NCBI GenBank assembly: GCA_963748295.1
Contig: CAVVIH010000006.1
Coordinates: forward strand, 1,240,001 to 1,304,000
Source of the DNA: CAVVIH01 sp963748295
GTDB lineage: Bacteria > Acidobacteriota > Vicinamibacteria > Vicinamibacterales > 2-12-FULL-66-21
Length of the DNA: 64,000 bases
Direction: 5' to 3'
Shown piece after piece: positions 56,223-64,000 of this stretch (positions within the stretch are counted from its first letter, which is position 1; each line of letters opens with the position of its first letter). A program made the translations under genes and the position numbers. A model generated the notes under the pieces. That model had not been told where the DNA came from. It worked only from the letters and a program-made list of their open reading frames with translations, and made no database searches.

Positions 56223-57004
56223 TGATCGAACCGCTCGCACGCCTTGGCTACGCCTCCAAGGCACTCATCTACGCCCTCATCGGTACTCTCGCCGCGGCGG
56301 CGGCATTCAATCGGGGCGGGCGTGTGACCGATACGAGCGGTGCGCTCCGCGTGATCCTCTCGCAGCCATTCGGGCTGCTGCTGCTCGTGATCCTGGGCGT
56401 GGGCCTGTGCGGCTATGCGCTGTGGCGATTCCTGGATGCCTGGCAGGATCCGGATCGCCGCGGCCTCGGTTTCAACGGCCTGGTGATCCGCATCGGCAAC
56501 GTCATTCGCGGCGTCATCTACGGTGCGCTCGGAGTGGAGGCGTTCCGGCTGGTTCGCGGACTGCGCGGCTCGACGGGGCGCGAGGCCGAGTTGTGGACGG
56601 CGCGGATCATGGAGCTGCCTTTCGGCGTGTGGCTCGCCGGGATCATCGGGCTGATCGTGACGATCTATGGCATCTCGCAGCTGATTACGGCCATCCGCGT
56701 GCATGTCGAAGACACCATCGATCTGAGCAGCGTTCCGCCGCGTTGGCGGCTGCCCCTCACCCGAATCAGCCGCTTCGGCATCGGCGCGCGCGGCATAATC
56801 GTCGCCGTGCTCGGCGTTTTCCTCACGCGTGCCGCGATCACTCACAATCCCTCGGCCGCCGCGGGCACGCGCGAATCGATGATCGAGATCGCGAATGCCG
56901 TCCAGGGACGCTGGCTGCTCCTCGGAATCGCTGCGGGCCTCTTCGCGTATGGCGTCGATCAGGCGCTGCACGCGCGGTGCAGGCGCATACGGCCGGTGAT
57001 CTAA
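56222..57004 (+). CDS. DUF1206 membrane protein
   Basis: The product is 260 residues from the ATG at 56222, translationally coupled to the DinB gene. Three repeats of the DUF1206 membrane unit are seen, each with two helices: LARLGYASKALIYALIGTLA, NVIRGVIYGALGVEAFRLV and ISRFGIGARGIIVAVLGVFL, with paired helices such as FGLLLLVILGVGLCGYALWR. The function of the family is unknown. It ends in a palindrome that separates it from the ADOP permease. Confidence 0.9.
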   Translation: MIEPLARLGYASKALIYALIGTLAAAAAFNRGGRVTDTSGALRVILSQPFGLLLLVILGVGLCGYALWRFLDAWQDPDRRGLGFNGLVIRIGNVIRGVIYGALGVEAFRLVRGLRGSTGREAELWTARIMELPFGVWLAGIIGLIVTIYGISQLITAIRVHVEDTIDLSSVPPRWRLPLTRISRFGIGARGIIVAVLGVFLTRAAITHNPSAAAGTRESMIEIANAVQGRWLLLGIAAGLFAYGVDQALHARCRRIRPVI

Positions 57005-57013
57005 TCAACTCCC

Positions 57014-57085
57014 AACTCCCAAAAATACCAACTCCCAAATCGGAGTGAGGAAATTGGGAGTTGGGATTGGTATTTTTTGGGAGTT
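57014..57085. terminator. Long AT-rich palindrome between DUF1206 and ADOP genes
   Basis: AACTCCCAAAAATACCAACT and the following CCCAA (57014-57038) pair with TTGGGAGTTGGGATTGGTAT and the rest of 57054-57085. A T-run lies inside the second arm. It should terminate both convergent genes. The ADOP stop codon overlaps its edge. Confidence 0.8.
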
Positions 57086-59804
57086 AGTTGCTTCTGAGAG
57101 CCACCACCGGATCGACTGAGGCGGCGCGGCGTGCCGGCAGCGCGCTTGCCAGCAGGCCGGCCGCGGCAAGCGTGGCGAGGGCGGCCGCGAATACGCGCGG
57201 ATCGGTTGGCTCGATCCGGAACAGGAACTTCTCGACCGTCGCGCTCAGATACCATGCGCCGGCGGTTCCGATCGCCAGGCCGGCTGCCATCAGCGCGCCG
57301 GCGTTGCCGAGCACCATCGCGACGACGCTGCGGGGACTTGCGCCGAGCGCCATCCGGACGCCGATTTCGGCGGTTCGCTGCGCGACGGCGTAGGCCATCA
57401 CGCCGTAGATGCCGGCCGCGGCAATGACCAGCCCGAGCACGCCGAAGATGGCCAGCAGCGCCATGTTGAACCGGCGCTGGGCGATCAGGCGATCCATGTG
57501 CCCTTCGAGCGTGAACACGTCGGTGGTGAACCGCTGCTCGCGGTTGACGGACCAGATCGCCGCCTTCACCGCGGGCAGGATCGCGAGCGGATCCCCTTCG
57601 GTGCGCAACAGCAGCGCCGCGCTGAGCACGCCGTCCTGCGCCAGCGGCACGTAGGCTTCCGGCTGCACCGGCGACTCGGGTCCGCCGTGCCGGATGTTGC
57701 CGACGATGCCGACGATCGTCATGTCGCGGTCTTCGATGATGATGCGCTGGCCGAGCGCGTCGCGATCGGGCCAGTAGCGTTGCGCCGCTGCCTCGTTGAC
57801 GAGCACGACCTGCGGAGCGCCCGGCCGATCCTCGGCGGTCAATGCGCGTCCCCTGAGGAGTGGAATCCTGAGCACGGCGAGGTAGCCGGGCGAAATCCAC
57901 CGGGTCTGGATCTCCTTCTCGTCCGGTGGCAGCTGGCGGCCGCCCGGAATCGAGAAGGGGTTCGACTGCCAGCTGCCGCTGAGCGGCAGACCGCCGGAGA
58001 TCGACGCCGCCTGCACAACGCCCGGGACGTGGCTCACCGCGTCGAGCATCCGCTGCACGTATGGCGTGCCACGCGCGAGCGCTTTCTTGAAGTCGTCCCC
58101 TCGCTCGAAGGGCAGATTGACATACACCGACAGCACGTTGCGGTAATCGAAGCCGGGCTGGATGCGCATCATGCCGACGAAGCTGGTGATGAACAGTCCG
58201 GCGCCGACGAGCAGCACGACGGCCAGCGCGACTTCGGCGACGACGAGCAGCCCGCGCAACCGCTTGCCGGCTGCGCCCGCGGTGCTGGTGCGGCCGTCGC
58301 GGAACGCGAGTGTCAGGTCCGCGCGCGACGACTGCAGCGCCGGCGCGAGGCCGAACGCGACGCCGGTCAGCAGCGCCGCCGCGGCGGCCGCGGCGAGAAT
58401 GCGGTAATCGATCGAAATCGACGCCACCCGCGGCAGTCCCGAAGGCAGCCAGGCGGTCAGGACCTGCACACCGATCCAGGCGAGGCCGATTCCGACCGCC
58501 GACGCGAGCACGGAAAGCACCAGCCCCTCCGCCACGAGCGCACGCGCGATCCGCCAGCGGCTCGCGCCGAGCGCGGCGCGAATCCCCAGCTCGCGTCCGC
58601 GCACCGTCGAGCGCACGAGCATCAGGTTCGCGACGTTCGCGCACGCGATCAGCAGCACGAGCGCGACCGCGCCGAGCAGCATCACCATCCAGGATCGCAC
58701 CCGCTCGACGATGGCTTCGTGCAGGGTCACGACCCGCACGCGCCCGCCGGGGTTCCACTGTGGGTTTTCCGCATCGATCGCGACGGCCAGACGATTCATG
58801 TCCTCGCTCGCCTGATCGATCGACACGTCATCTTTGAGACGGCCGATCACCGAATACATGAAGTTCCGGGTCCGCGCCCTGACGCGCTCGTCGCCGCGAA
58901 ACGCAATCGGTGCGAACACCTCGCCAGCCGCCTGGCTGCCGACGGGCCACGAGAAGCCAGCCGGCATCACGCCGACCACTTCCCATTTCTCTCCGTTGAG
59001 AGTCAGGGTTTGCCCCACCGCCCCGGGCGCGCCGCCGAACTGACGCTTCCAGAACCCGTAGCTCAGGATCACCACGCGGTGCGCGCCTTCCACTTCGTCC
59101 GCCTCGGTGAACGGACGCCCGAGCATCGGGCTCACCCGCAGCAGCGGCATGAACTCGCGCGTCACCTTCATCGCCCGGGCTGTCGCGGGCTCGTCACGCT
59201 CGTTGCGGATGCGGAACGAGTCGCGGCTCACCGCCGCGAACTGCTGAAAGGACTGCTGATGCGACTCCCAGTCCAGGAACGTCTGCGGCGTGGACGGGCT
59301 GCCGCTGCGCCCCGAATTGGGCACGTATTCCATGACCGAGACGATCCGATCGGATTCGTCGAACGGGAGGCCGCGCAGGACGATGGTGTCGACGATGGAG
59401 AAGATTGCGGTTGCGGCGCCGATGGCCAGCCCGAGCACGACGACAGCGACGGCGGTGAAGGTCCGGGAGGCTCCGAGCGACCGCAGCGCGTATTTCAGGT
59501 CGTCGAGGACGCCGTTGAAGAAGATGCCCCCTCGCCCGCCACGCCGCGTTGCACTGCGATGCGATCGGATGCGTTCGGCCCGATGCTCGGGAACGACGCC
59601 TTTGAGCGCATCGGCAACCGCGTGCGCGCCAGCGCGGAACAAGCCGCGAGTCCCTGTTTCGCCGCCCTCAACCAGATCGTTTTCGATCGACTCAAACAGC
59701 TCCGCATGAAAACGGTCGCGAAATGGCCGCGGGTAGGCACGAAGAATGATGCTGACCGCGCCCTTTACGGCGGCGACGATGGTGCGGTTGATGAGCGCCG
59801 TCAC
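57084..59804 (-). CDS. ADOP-type ABC permease (acidobacterial duplicated orphan permease)
   Basis: This is 906 residues from the ATG at 59804, overlapping the PadR stop by four bases. An N-terminal cytoplasmic extension (about 1-95, YPRPFRDRFHAELFESIEND) is characteristic of ADOP permeases. Then come MacB-like modules: LKYALRSLGASRTFTAVAVV, a periplasmic domain, and FtsX helices (LLGAVALVLLIACANVANLM ... RGRELGIRAALGASRWRIAR). The second copy ends AVAQRTAEIGVRMALGASPR and a final helix pair. No ATPase gene is adjacent, as is usual for ADOPs. The substrate is unknown; antimicrobial or surfactant efflux is one idea for the family. Confidence 0.93.
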   Translation of the reverse strand: MTALINRTIVAAVKGAVSIILRAYPRPFRDRFHAELFESIENDLVEGGETGTRGLFRAGAHAVADALKGVVPEHRAERIRSHRSATRRGGRGGIFFNGVLDDLKYALRSLGASRTFTAVAVVVLGLAIGAATAIFSIVDTIVLRGLPFDESDRIVSVMEYVPNSGRSGSPSTPQTFLDWESHQQSFQQFAAVSRDSFRIRNERDEPATARAMKVTREFMPLLRVSPMLGRPFTEADEVEGAHRVVILSYGFWKRQFGGAPGAVGQTLTLNGEKWEVVGVMPAGFSWPVGSQAAGEVFAPIAFRGDERVRARTRNFMYSVIGRLKDDVSIDQASEDMNRLAVAIDAENPQWNPGGRVRVVTLHEAIVERVRSWMVMLLGAVALVLLIACANVANLMLVRSTVRGRELGIRAALGASRWRIARALVAEGLVLSVLASAVGIGLAWIGVQVLTAWLPSGLPRVASISIDYRILAAAAAAALLTGVAFGLAPALQSSRADLTLAFRDGRTSTAGAAGKRLRGLLVVAEVALAVVLLVGAGLFITSFVGMMRIQPGFDYRNVLSVYVNLPFERGDDFKKALARGTPYVQRMLDAVSHVPGVVQAASISGGLPLSGSWQSNPFSIPGGRQLPPDEKEIQTRWISPGYLAVLRIPLLRGRALTAEDRPGAPQVVLVNEAAAQRYWPDRDALGQRIIIEDRDMTIVGIVGNIRHGGPESPVQPEAYVPLAQDGVLSAALLLRTEGDPLAILPAVKAAIWSVNREQRFTTDVFTLEGHMDRLIAQRRFNMALLAIFGVLGLVIAAAGIYGVMAYAVAQRTAEIGVRMALGASPRSVVAMVLGNAGALMAAGLAIGTAGAWYLSATVEKFLFRIEPTDPRVFAAALATLAAAGLLASALPARRAASVDPVVALRSN

Positions 59805-60118
59805 CGGGCCCGCCGTACCGCGAGCACCAGGCGGTCGAGCCGCTTCAACTCCGCCGCCAGCGCCCGCCTGCCCGCCCCGGTAATCCGGTAATACCGCCGC
59901 CGCTCGTCGTCCAAATGCGCCACCGGTCGCGAGGCGGACTCCTCTATCAATCCTTCGTCGAGCAGCCGTCCCAGCAACCGGTACAGCGTCGTCGAACCCA
60001 GACGCACGTCGCCGGAGGAGCGCTGGACGATGTCCTTCTTGATGGCGTAGCCGTGCCGATCGGCATCGGCGAGACTGGCGAGGATCAGCACGAGCCGGGA
60101 CGAACCGTCTGTAAACAT
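59801..60118 (-). CDS. PadR family transcriptional regulator
   Basis: The product is 105 residues from the ATG at 60118. The winged helix is typical of PadR: ILASLADADRHGYAIKKDIV, VRLGSTTLYRLLGRLLDEGL and RRYYRITGAGRRALAAELKR. Ahead of an ADOP gene it is expected to repress its own operon until a ligand relieves it. The promoter sits directly upstream at 60128-60156. Confidence 0.93.
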   Translation of the reverse strand: MFTDGSSRLVLILASLADADRHGYAIKKDIVQRSSGDVRLGSTTLYRLLGRLLDEGLIEESASRPVAHLDDERRRYYRITGAGRRALAAELKRLDRLVLAVRRAR

Positions 60119-60127
60119 GACGGGACT

Positions 60128-60156
60128 ACTATGGTCAGAATGGAACTAGATGTCAA
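60128..60156 (-). promoter_or_regulatory. Sigma70-type promoter of the PadR-ADOP operon
   Basis: On the minus strand TTGACA (60151-60156) and CATAGT (60128-60133) are 17 bases apart. The ATG at 60118 lies about 10 bases after the -10, so the transcript should be almost leaderless. PadR probably binds over this site. A GGCGCTCGGCGCT repeat (60158-60181) abuts the -35. Confidence 0.65.
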
Positions 60157-60157
60157 T

Positions 60158-60181
60158 GCGCGGCGCTCGGCGCTCGGCGCT
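60158..60181. repeat. GCGCTCGGCGCTCGGCGCT repeat
   Basis: Three GGCGCTC units join the PadR promoter to the stop codon of the glycoside hydrolase; the family also occurs at 22253, 47418 and 55652. Confidence 0.7.
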
Positions 60182-62450
60182 AACGAAACTCTTTCTTGAT
60201 CATCAACACGAGCACATCACGCGGCTTGAACGGGTAGGTATAACTGGGGCCGTTCGGACCGGCGAGGAAGTTGACCGAGGCGCCGGTTTCGAGGTTCAGC
60301 CAGATGGCCTCGGGTGTGTCGGCGGAGAACTGCAGCTTGACGGTCTGCGGCTGTTCGGAGTGATTGATCCCGATCAGCACGGTCGCGTCGGCGGATTCGA
60401 GGAACCGTGTTTCGACGGCGCCGTGGCCGTCCGACAGCGTGACGTCGGGCGCGACGCCCGCCGCCGAGGCGAGCGCGACGAGCAGGTCGCCGGCGGCCCG
60501 CGCTTTGTCCGGATCCGCCTCGAACGCGGCCGAGACGAAACTGCCGATCAGGAACGCACGCCCTTCGCCGTATCGCGACATGACGATCGCGGGATCGCCG
60601 ACGCCGCCGTCAACGCCTGGAAAACGGGCGATGACGCGGACGTTCGATCCGGCGATCTCGAGGTGCTCGGCGAAGCCGCTGCCGGGCACCGTGCGGCCCG
60701 CCAGGCGGGAAAGCGAGCCGTCCAGCTCCGTCGCGAGCGTCATCTCGATGCGGCTCGACGTCCGCAGCTCTTTCTCGCGGACGCCGAACACTTCGTCCAG
60801 GCCGAAGCCCGGGATTCGCGCGTTGGCGTGGCCGCGGTCGTCGTTCCAGGCGGGACGGGCCTCGCTGATCAGGGTTCCGCCGGCACGGACGTAAGTCTTC
60901 AGCGCGTCCGCGACTTCGCGCTGAAGCATCAGCGGATACCCGAGGAAGACCGCTTTGTATTGCGACGCGGCGCCGGCCGCGATCTCGTCAGGATGCACGA
61001 AGTCCACCTGGATGTTGCGCTCGAACATCGCGCGGTAGAACCCCAGCATCGAATCTCTGACGGCTGTTCCCGGCGCAACGGTGTTGCCGCCCACCATGTA
61101 TGAGAGACGGTTGTAGAGAATCGCGACCTTCGATTCGCGCGGACGCAGCGGCGCGAACAGCGCCTGGTTGCTGGAGATTACCTTCGAGAACGCGCCGGCG
61201 GCCCGGGCGCGCTCGGTGATCGTTCCGTCGAGCTCGATCATTCCGTAGCCGTTCGACTCGTAACCGGAGCTCATCGGATACCAGGCGTAATAGCTGATCG
61301 CGCGCGCCCCGCGCGACAACGCGGCCCATGCCCACAGCCGCAGATCGGCGGCGGTCACCGGCGACGCCACGCGCACGCCGGTCGCACCCTGTCCAGCCTG
61401 AAGCTCGCCAATCCACCACCCGCGCGCGCGGCCGGCGGACCGGATACCGTCGAGCGCGGACGTCAGGCGCACCGGCGACCACGGCGTCGCCGCGGCGGCA
61501 TGTTTCGGATAGATCGACGTGCCGTAGAAATCGACTGCGCTCGTCATCCACCAGTCGTCCGGGTTGCCGTAGCCGGACAGCGGGCTGAGCATGATCGACG
61601 GCGCGTCGGAGTGGCTGGTCACCACGCGCGGCCCGCGCGCCGAGGACGCCTCCGCCTTGAGCGTGAGATCTTCCTGCAGCTTCGCTGCAACGAACGTCTT
61701 CCAGTCGATGAAGTCGGTGTACGACCAGGATCGTCCCGTAGCGCGGCGCCTCGACCTGATCCCATTCCGTGAAGGTGCGATACCACGCGGTGTTGAGCGC
61801 CTCGAGCGATCCGTACCGGCGTCGCAGCCACTCCCTGAACCGTCGCTGCGTGTGCGGACAGAAGCAGAACTCGACCGGCGTATTGAACCAGACCCAGTTG
61901 ACGATGTGCGGTTCGCTCCACAGATCGATGGCATAGAAGGATGCGTGGGGCGCGGCTCTGGCGGCGACGGCGCGGATGAACGCGGCGAGATCGTCGCGAA
62001 CGCCGGGATGATCGAGGCAGAAGCCGGGGGCCGCCTGCGATCCGATGCGCGCACCCTGATCGCTGACGAAGCTGGCGTCCGGTACCGCGTCCCCACCCAT
62101 TCAGGTGCGGCGTCAGCATAGAGCTGCACGATCACCTTCAGCCCGGTCTTGTCGGCGAGCTCGAGCATCTGATCGAGCCCCTCGAACCTGTATTGACCGC
62201 GCTGCGGCTCGACGCCCGCCCAGTCCACCCACGTCTTGATGCTGTTGAAGCCGGTCTGTCGGATTGCCTGGAGATCCGCGAGCCACGCCTCGCGTTCGGC
62301 AGCAGGACTTCGTGACGTCATCGGCGCACGCACTTTGCCGCCGCCGTACCACACACCGATTGGGACGAACGGCTCACCTCGTGACTGCGAGGCCGGCGCG
62401 GCGACCGCCAGCGCAGCCAGCACGAGCGCCAGGATCACAGAGCGAATCAT
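60180..62450 (-). pseudogene. GH42-like secreted glycoside hydrolase with two compensating frameshifts
   Basis: From the ATG at 62450 the product begins with a signal peptide (SVILALVLAALAVAAPASQ) and FVPIGVWYGGGKVRAP, then FNSIKTWVDWAGVEPQRGQY, typical of a GH42-type barrel. Near 62075-62080 a missing C breaks the frame after EWVGTRY; the other frame gives PDASFVSDQGARIGSQAAPG, AIDLWSEPHIVNWVW (acid/base Glu) and YRTFTEWDQVEAPRYGTI. Near 61737 a second indel returns to the first frame (YTDFIDWKTFVAAKLQEDL). The nucleophile Glu fits WWIGELQAGQGATG. A trimerisation-like domain follows. The corrected length is 756 residues. Substrate: beta-galactoside-like, not more precisely known. Confidence 0.8.
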
Positions 62451-62477
62451 CCGGGCATTCTATGCGCAGGTAGTGCT

Positions 62478-63704
62478 TCAGGACGCGGCGCGCGGAACGA
62501 TCACGACGCTGCGGCTTCGGATCGTCGCGCCTTTCTGCCGGACGCGCACGCGAATCACTTGAGATTCGCCGGTCCGATCCGCGGGCTCGAGCTCGACGCC
62601 GAGGAGGTAATACGCGGAGTTCTCGCGCAGCACGCGATCGAACGCATAGTCGCCGGTGCCGCCCTGAACGCGGATGACCGCACCACCCGCGGCGCCGGCG
62701 ACCTGCTCCAGTCCGGCGGCGAGCGCCGCCGTGTCCCGGAAGAGCGTGGACGGAGGTCCGCCGCGCTCGGTGAACGAGTCGATGAAGTTCGTATCCATGT
62801 GCAGGGCATACAGCGTCGTGTTCGCCCGCGCTGCCTCGCGGCCGACCGCGCGGATGTCGGATCCGGTGTTCACCCGGCCGCTGGCCCGATCGGACGCGAA
62901 CAGCCCGCCGCTGATCAGCACCAGCGTCTTGCGCCCCTCGACCTGCTCGAGACCCTTGATCAGGTTGTTCAGGCCGTTGAGGCTCTGCGCGATCTGCATT
63001 TCCAGAAACCCGGCGAGCGCGGTGGCCTCCATGAGGATCGGCTTGCGGCACTGAATGCCAGGGGGACCGCACTCCCGAATCGCGATCCGGTTCAGGACCT
63101 CCGTGTCGCCGCTGGATATGTCGGTGATGTCCGATCTGGACAGCTTGTATTGCGGGATCGGCGGATCGAGAAGGCCGGTGACCTTCTCGATCGCCTTGAG
63201 CACCGCCGCATGATCGTTGGTGAGATCCGTGTGCGCCGTGCCCGTCGGATAGGTATACAACCCGACGAGATCGGTCTTCTCGAGGCGGTTCACGAACCGG
63301 GCGGCGGCATGCATCGCCGCGCGCGCCGACGCCATCCGGAAGCTGTGCTCGTCAACCGCAAGGATGAAACGCCGTCCGACCGGCGCTTTCAGCTCGGGCG
63401 CAGCCGGCACAACATTCGACGCAGGCACAGGTGTCGCCGCTGACGCAGCCGCCGCCGGGGCTCCATACCGGACCAGTTCTGCCGAGACGACGCGGCGCTT
63501 CTTGCCTCCGAGCTCGACCTCGAAATCCTCCGGACGGAGCGTCGGGATCGGCTGGCCGTCGCGGTCGATCACCTGGGCGTCGACAATCAGCAGCTCGACG
63601 CCCGAGCGGAGGACCGGCTTCTGCGGTTCCTGCCCCGCCCCGCTCGCCAACACCGCGGCGCCGAGCAACAGGATCCGCCCGCGCGCAAAACTGGCCATCC
63701 ACAT
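62478..63704 (-). CDS. VWFA-related secreted protein of the acidobacterial type
   Basis: This is 408 residues from the ATG at 63704 (or 63698). The signal peptide (ILLLGAAVLASGAG) leads to a characteristic N-terminal beta region: LRSGVELLIVDAQVIDRDGQ and LRPEDFEVELGGKKRRVVSA. The VWA-like core follows from about residue 113 (RRFILAVDEHSFRMASARAA) with a degenerate MIDAS (DEHS in place of DxSxS), LEKTDLVGLYTYPTG and GRKTLVLISGGLF. It ends VRVRQKGATIRSRSVVIVPR. Such proteins are frequent in acidobacteria, with unknown roles that may involve protein-protein contacts at the envelope. The MIDAS change may reduce metal binding. Confidence 0.9.
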   Translation of the reverse strand: MWMASFARGRILLLGAAVLASGAGQEPQKPVLRSGVELLIVDAQVIDRDGQPIPTLRPEDFEVELGGKKRRVVSAELVRYGAPAAAASAATPVPASNVVPAAPELKAPVGRRFILAVDEHSFRMASARAAMHAAARFVNRLEKTDLVGLYTYPTGTAHTDLTNDHAAVLKAIEKVTGLLDPPIPQYKLSRSDITDISSGDTEVLNRIAIRECGPPGIQCRKPILMEATALAGFLEMQIAQSLNGLNNLIKGLEQVEGRKTLVLISGGLFASDRASGRVNTGSDIRAVGREAARANTTLYALHMDTNFIDSFTERGGPPSTLFRDTAALAAGLEQVAGAAGGAVIRVQGGTGDYAFDRVLRENSAYYLLGVELEPADRTGESQVIRVRVRQKGATIRSRSVVIVPRAAS

Positions 63705-63734
63705 GAGCCAGATTCTACGCGCTTTTTACGGACG

Positions 63735-63808
63735 GCACGTCAGCACGTCGCACGTCAGCACGTCGCACGTCAGCACGTCGCACGTCAGCACGTCGCACGT
63801 CAGCACGT
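63735..63808. repeat. Tandem array of the 15-mer CACGTCAGCACGTCG
   Basis: About five perfect head-to-tail copies of CACGTCAGCACGTCG fill the gap between the VWFA-related start and the partial gene beyond. The unit length of 15 bases could be read through in frame (STSHV). There are no spacers, so it is not a CRISPR. Confidence 0.88.
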
Positions 63809-63816
63809 GAGATGTG

Positions 63817-64000
63817 TCAGTGTTGTCTCTGCCAACGTCGCACGCCCTCGGCGACCGCGACGCCCGCGGCGATGTACGGCAGCGCGCGCGTGACATCAGA
63901 CAGCATCGCCCGCGTGTACGCGCTCGACCGGATGACGTGTCCGTCGTAGGGCCCCTCGGTCGAACCGTCGCGGCCCGGTGAATAAAGATTGTCGTCGGTC
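63817..64000 (-). CDS. C-terminal end of a probable short-chain dehydrogenase (5' end outside window)
   Basis: Only the last 60 codons are visible, ending at a TGA at 63817-63819. The frame reads TDDNLYSPGRDGSTEGPYDG, HVIRSSAYTRAMLSDVTRAL and PYIAAGVAVAEGVRRWQRQH. The DNLYxPxRDGxxxG pattern and a helical hydrophobic tail resemble the C-terminus of some SDR-family oxidoreductases, but the catalytic part is outside the window, so this identity is tentative. Confidence 0.5.
   Translation of the reverse strand, partial: TDDNLYSPGRDGSTEGPYDGHVIRSSAYTRAMLSDVTRALPYIAAGVAVAEGVRRWQRQH

Noticed and set aside
57498..59891. 797-codon plus-strand frame
   Set aside because: Antisense to the ADOP permease; composition is that of a shadow frame.
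63735..63808. Possible CRISPR array
   Set aside because: Units are head to tail with no spacers; unit length 15 is too short.

Overview
The window is about 64 kb of GC-rich DNA (no tRNA, rRNA or CRISPR seen). The gene content points to Acidobacteriota, probably the Vicinamibacteria: an ADOP-type duplicated permease (57084-59804) directly behind its PadR regulator, a VWFA-related protein of the type known from acidobacteria (62478-63704), two Oar-like TonB-dependent receptors with an N-terminal carboxypeptidase-regulatory domain, and eight secreted PQQ-like beta-propeller proteins. This taxonomic call rests on family knowledge, not on a marker gene.

Layout. 1-5252 (minus): an HTH/TM/TolB-propeller protein, a secreted TPR/TonB_C protein, and a pseudokinase plus PEGA pair that looks like one broken gene. 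5564-10929: two M28 metallopeptidases around a polytopic membrane protein. 11149-22248: an Oar-like receptor followed by five PQQ-like propellers. 22251-30993: a serine hydrolase, a repeat-bounded orphan gene, a GNAT, an HTH-DUF4177 protein, an RsbU phosphatase, a 32-aa membrane peptide, an AI-2E-type exporter, an M20 peptidase and an exported LanC-like cyclase. 31376-37188: a VOC protein and a transposase relic between repeat arrays, then an MFS carrier, an iron alcohol dehydrogenase and a sodium symporter with its DUF3311 partner. 37210-40887: a second receptor and a small membrane protein. 40993-55632: a ten-gene minus-strand run: aminotransferase, malQ, LuxE-like ligase, LuxC-like reductase, GT4, ABC ATPase, large permease and three PQQ-like propellers. 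55725-64000: DinB and DUF1206 proteins, ADOP/PadR, a GH42-like hydrolase, the VWFA-related protein and the tail of a probable SDR.

The ecology suggested is a copiotrophic or scavenging heterotroph: secreted peptidases, outer-membrane receptors, periplasmic propellers, a glycoside hydrolase and solute carriers. The ten-gene run pairs a fatty-acid-activating enzyme with an acyl reductase, a glycosyltransferase and an exporter, so it may make and export a lipid-derived product (inference).

Two properties run through the whole window. First, at least twelve genes or gene ends are interrupted by single-base indels, mostly in short homopolymers, with conserved protein continuing in the next frame. 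Uncorrected long-read errors are the simplest reading. Second, many short repeat families sit between genes. Each of the seven convergent gene junctions carries one, mostly as palindromes, and several repeats have spread into coding sequence as low-complexity peptide inserts or tails.
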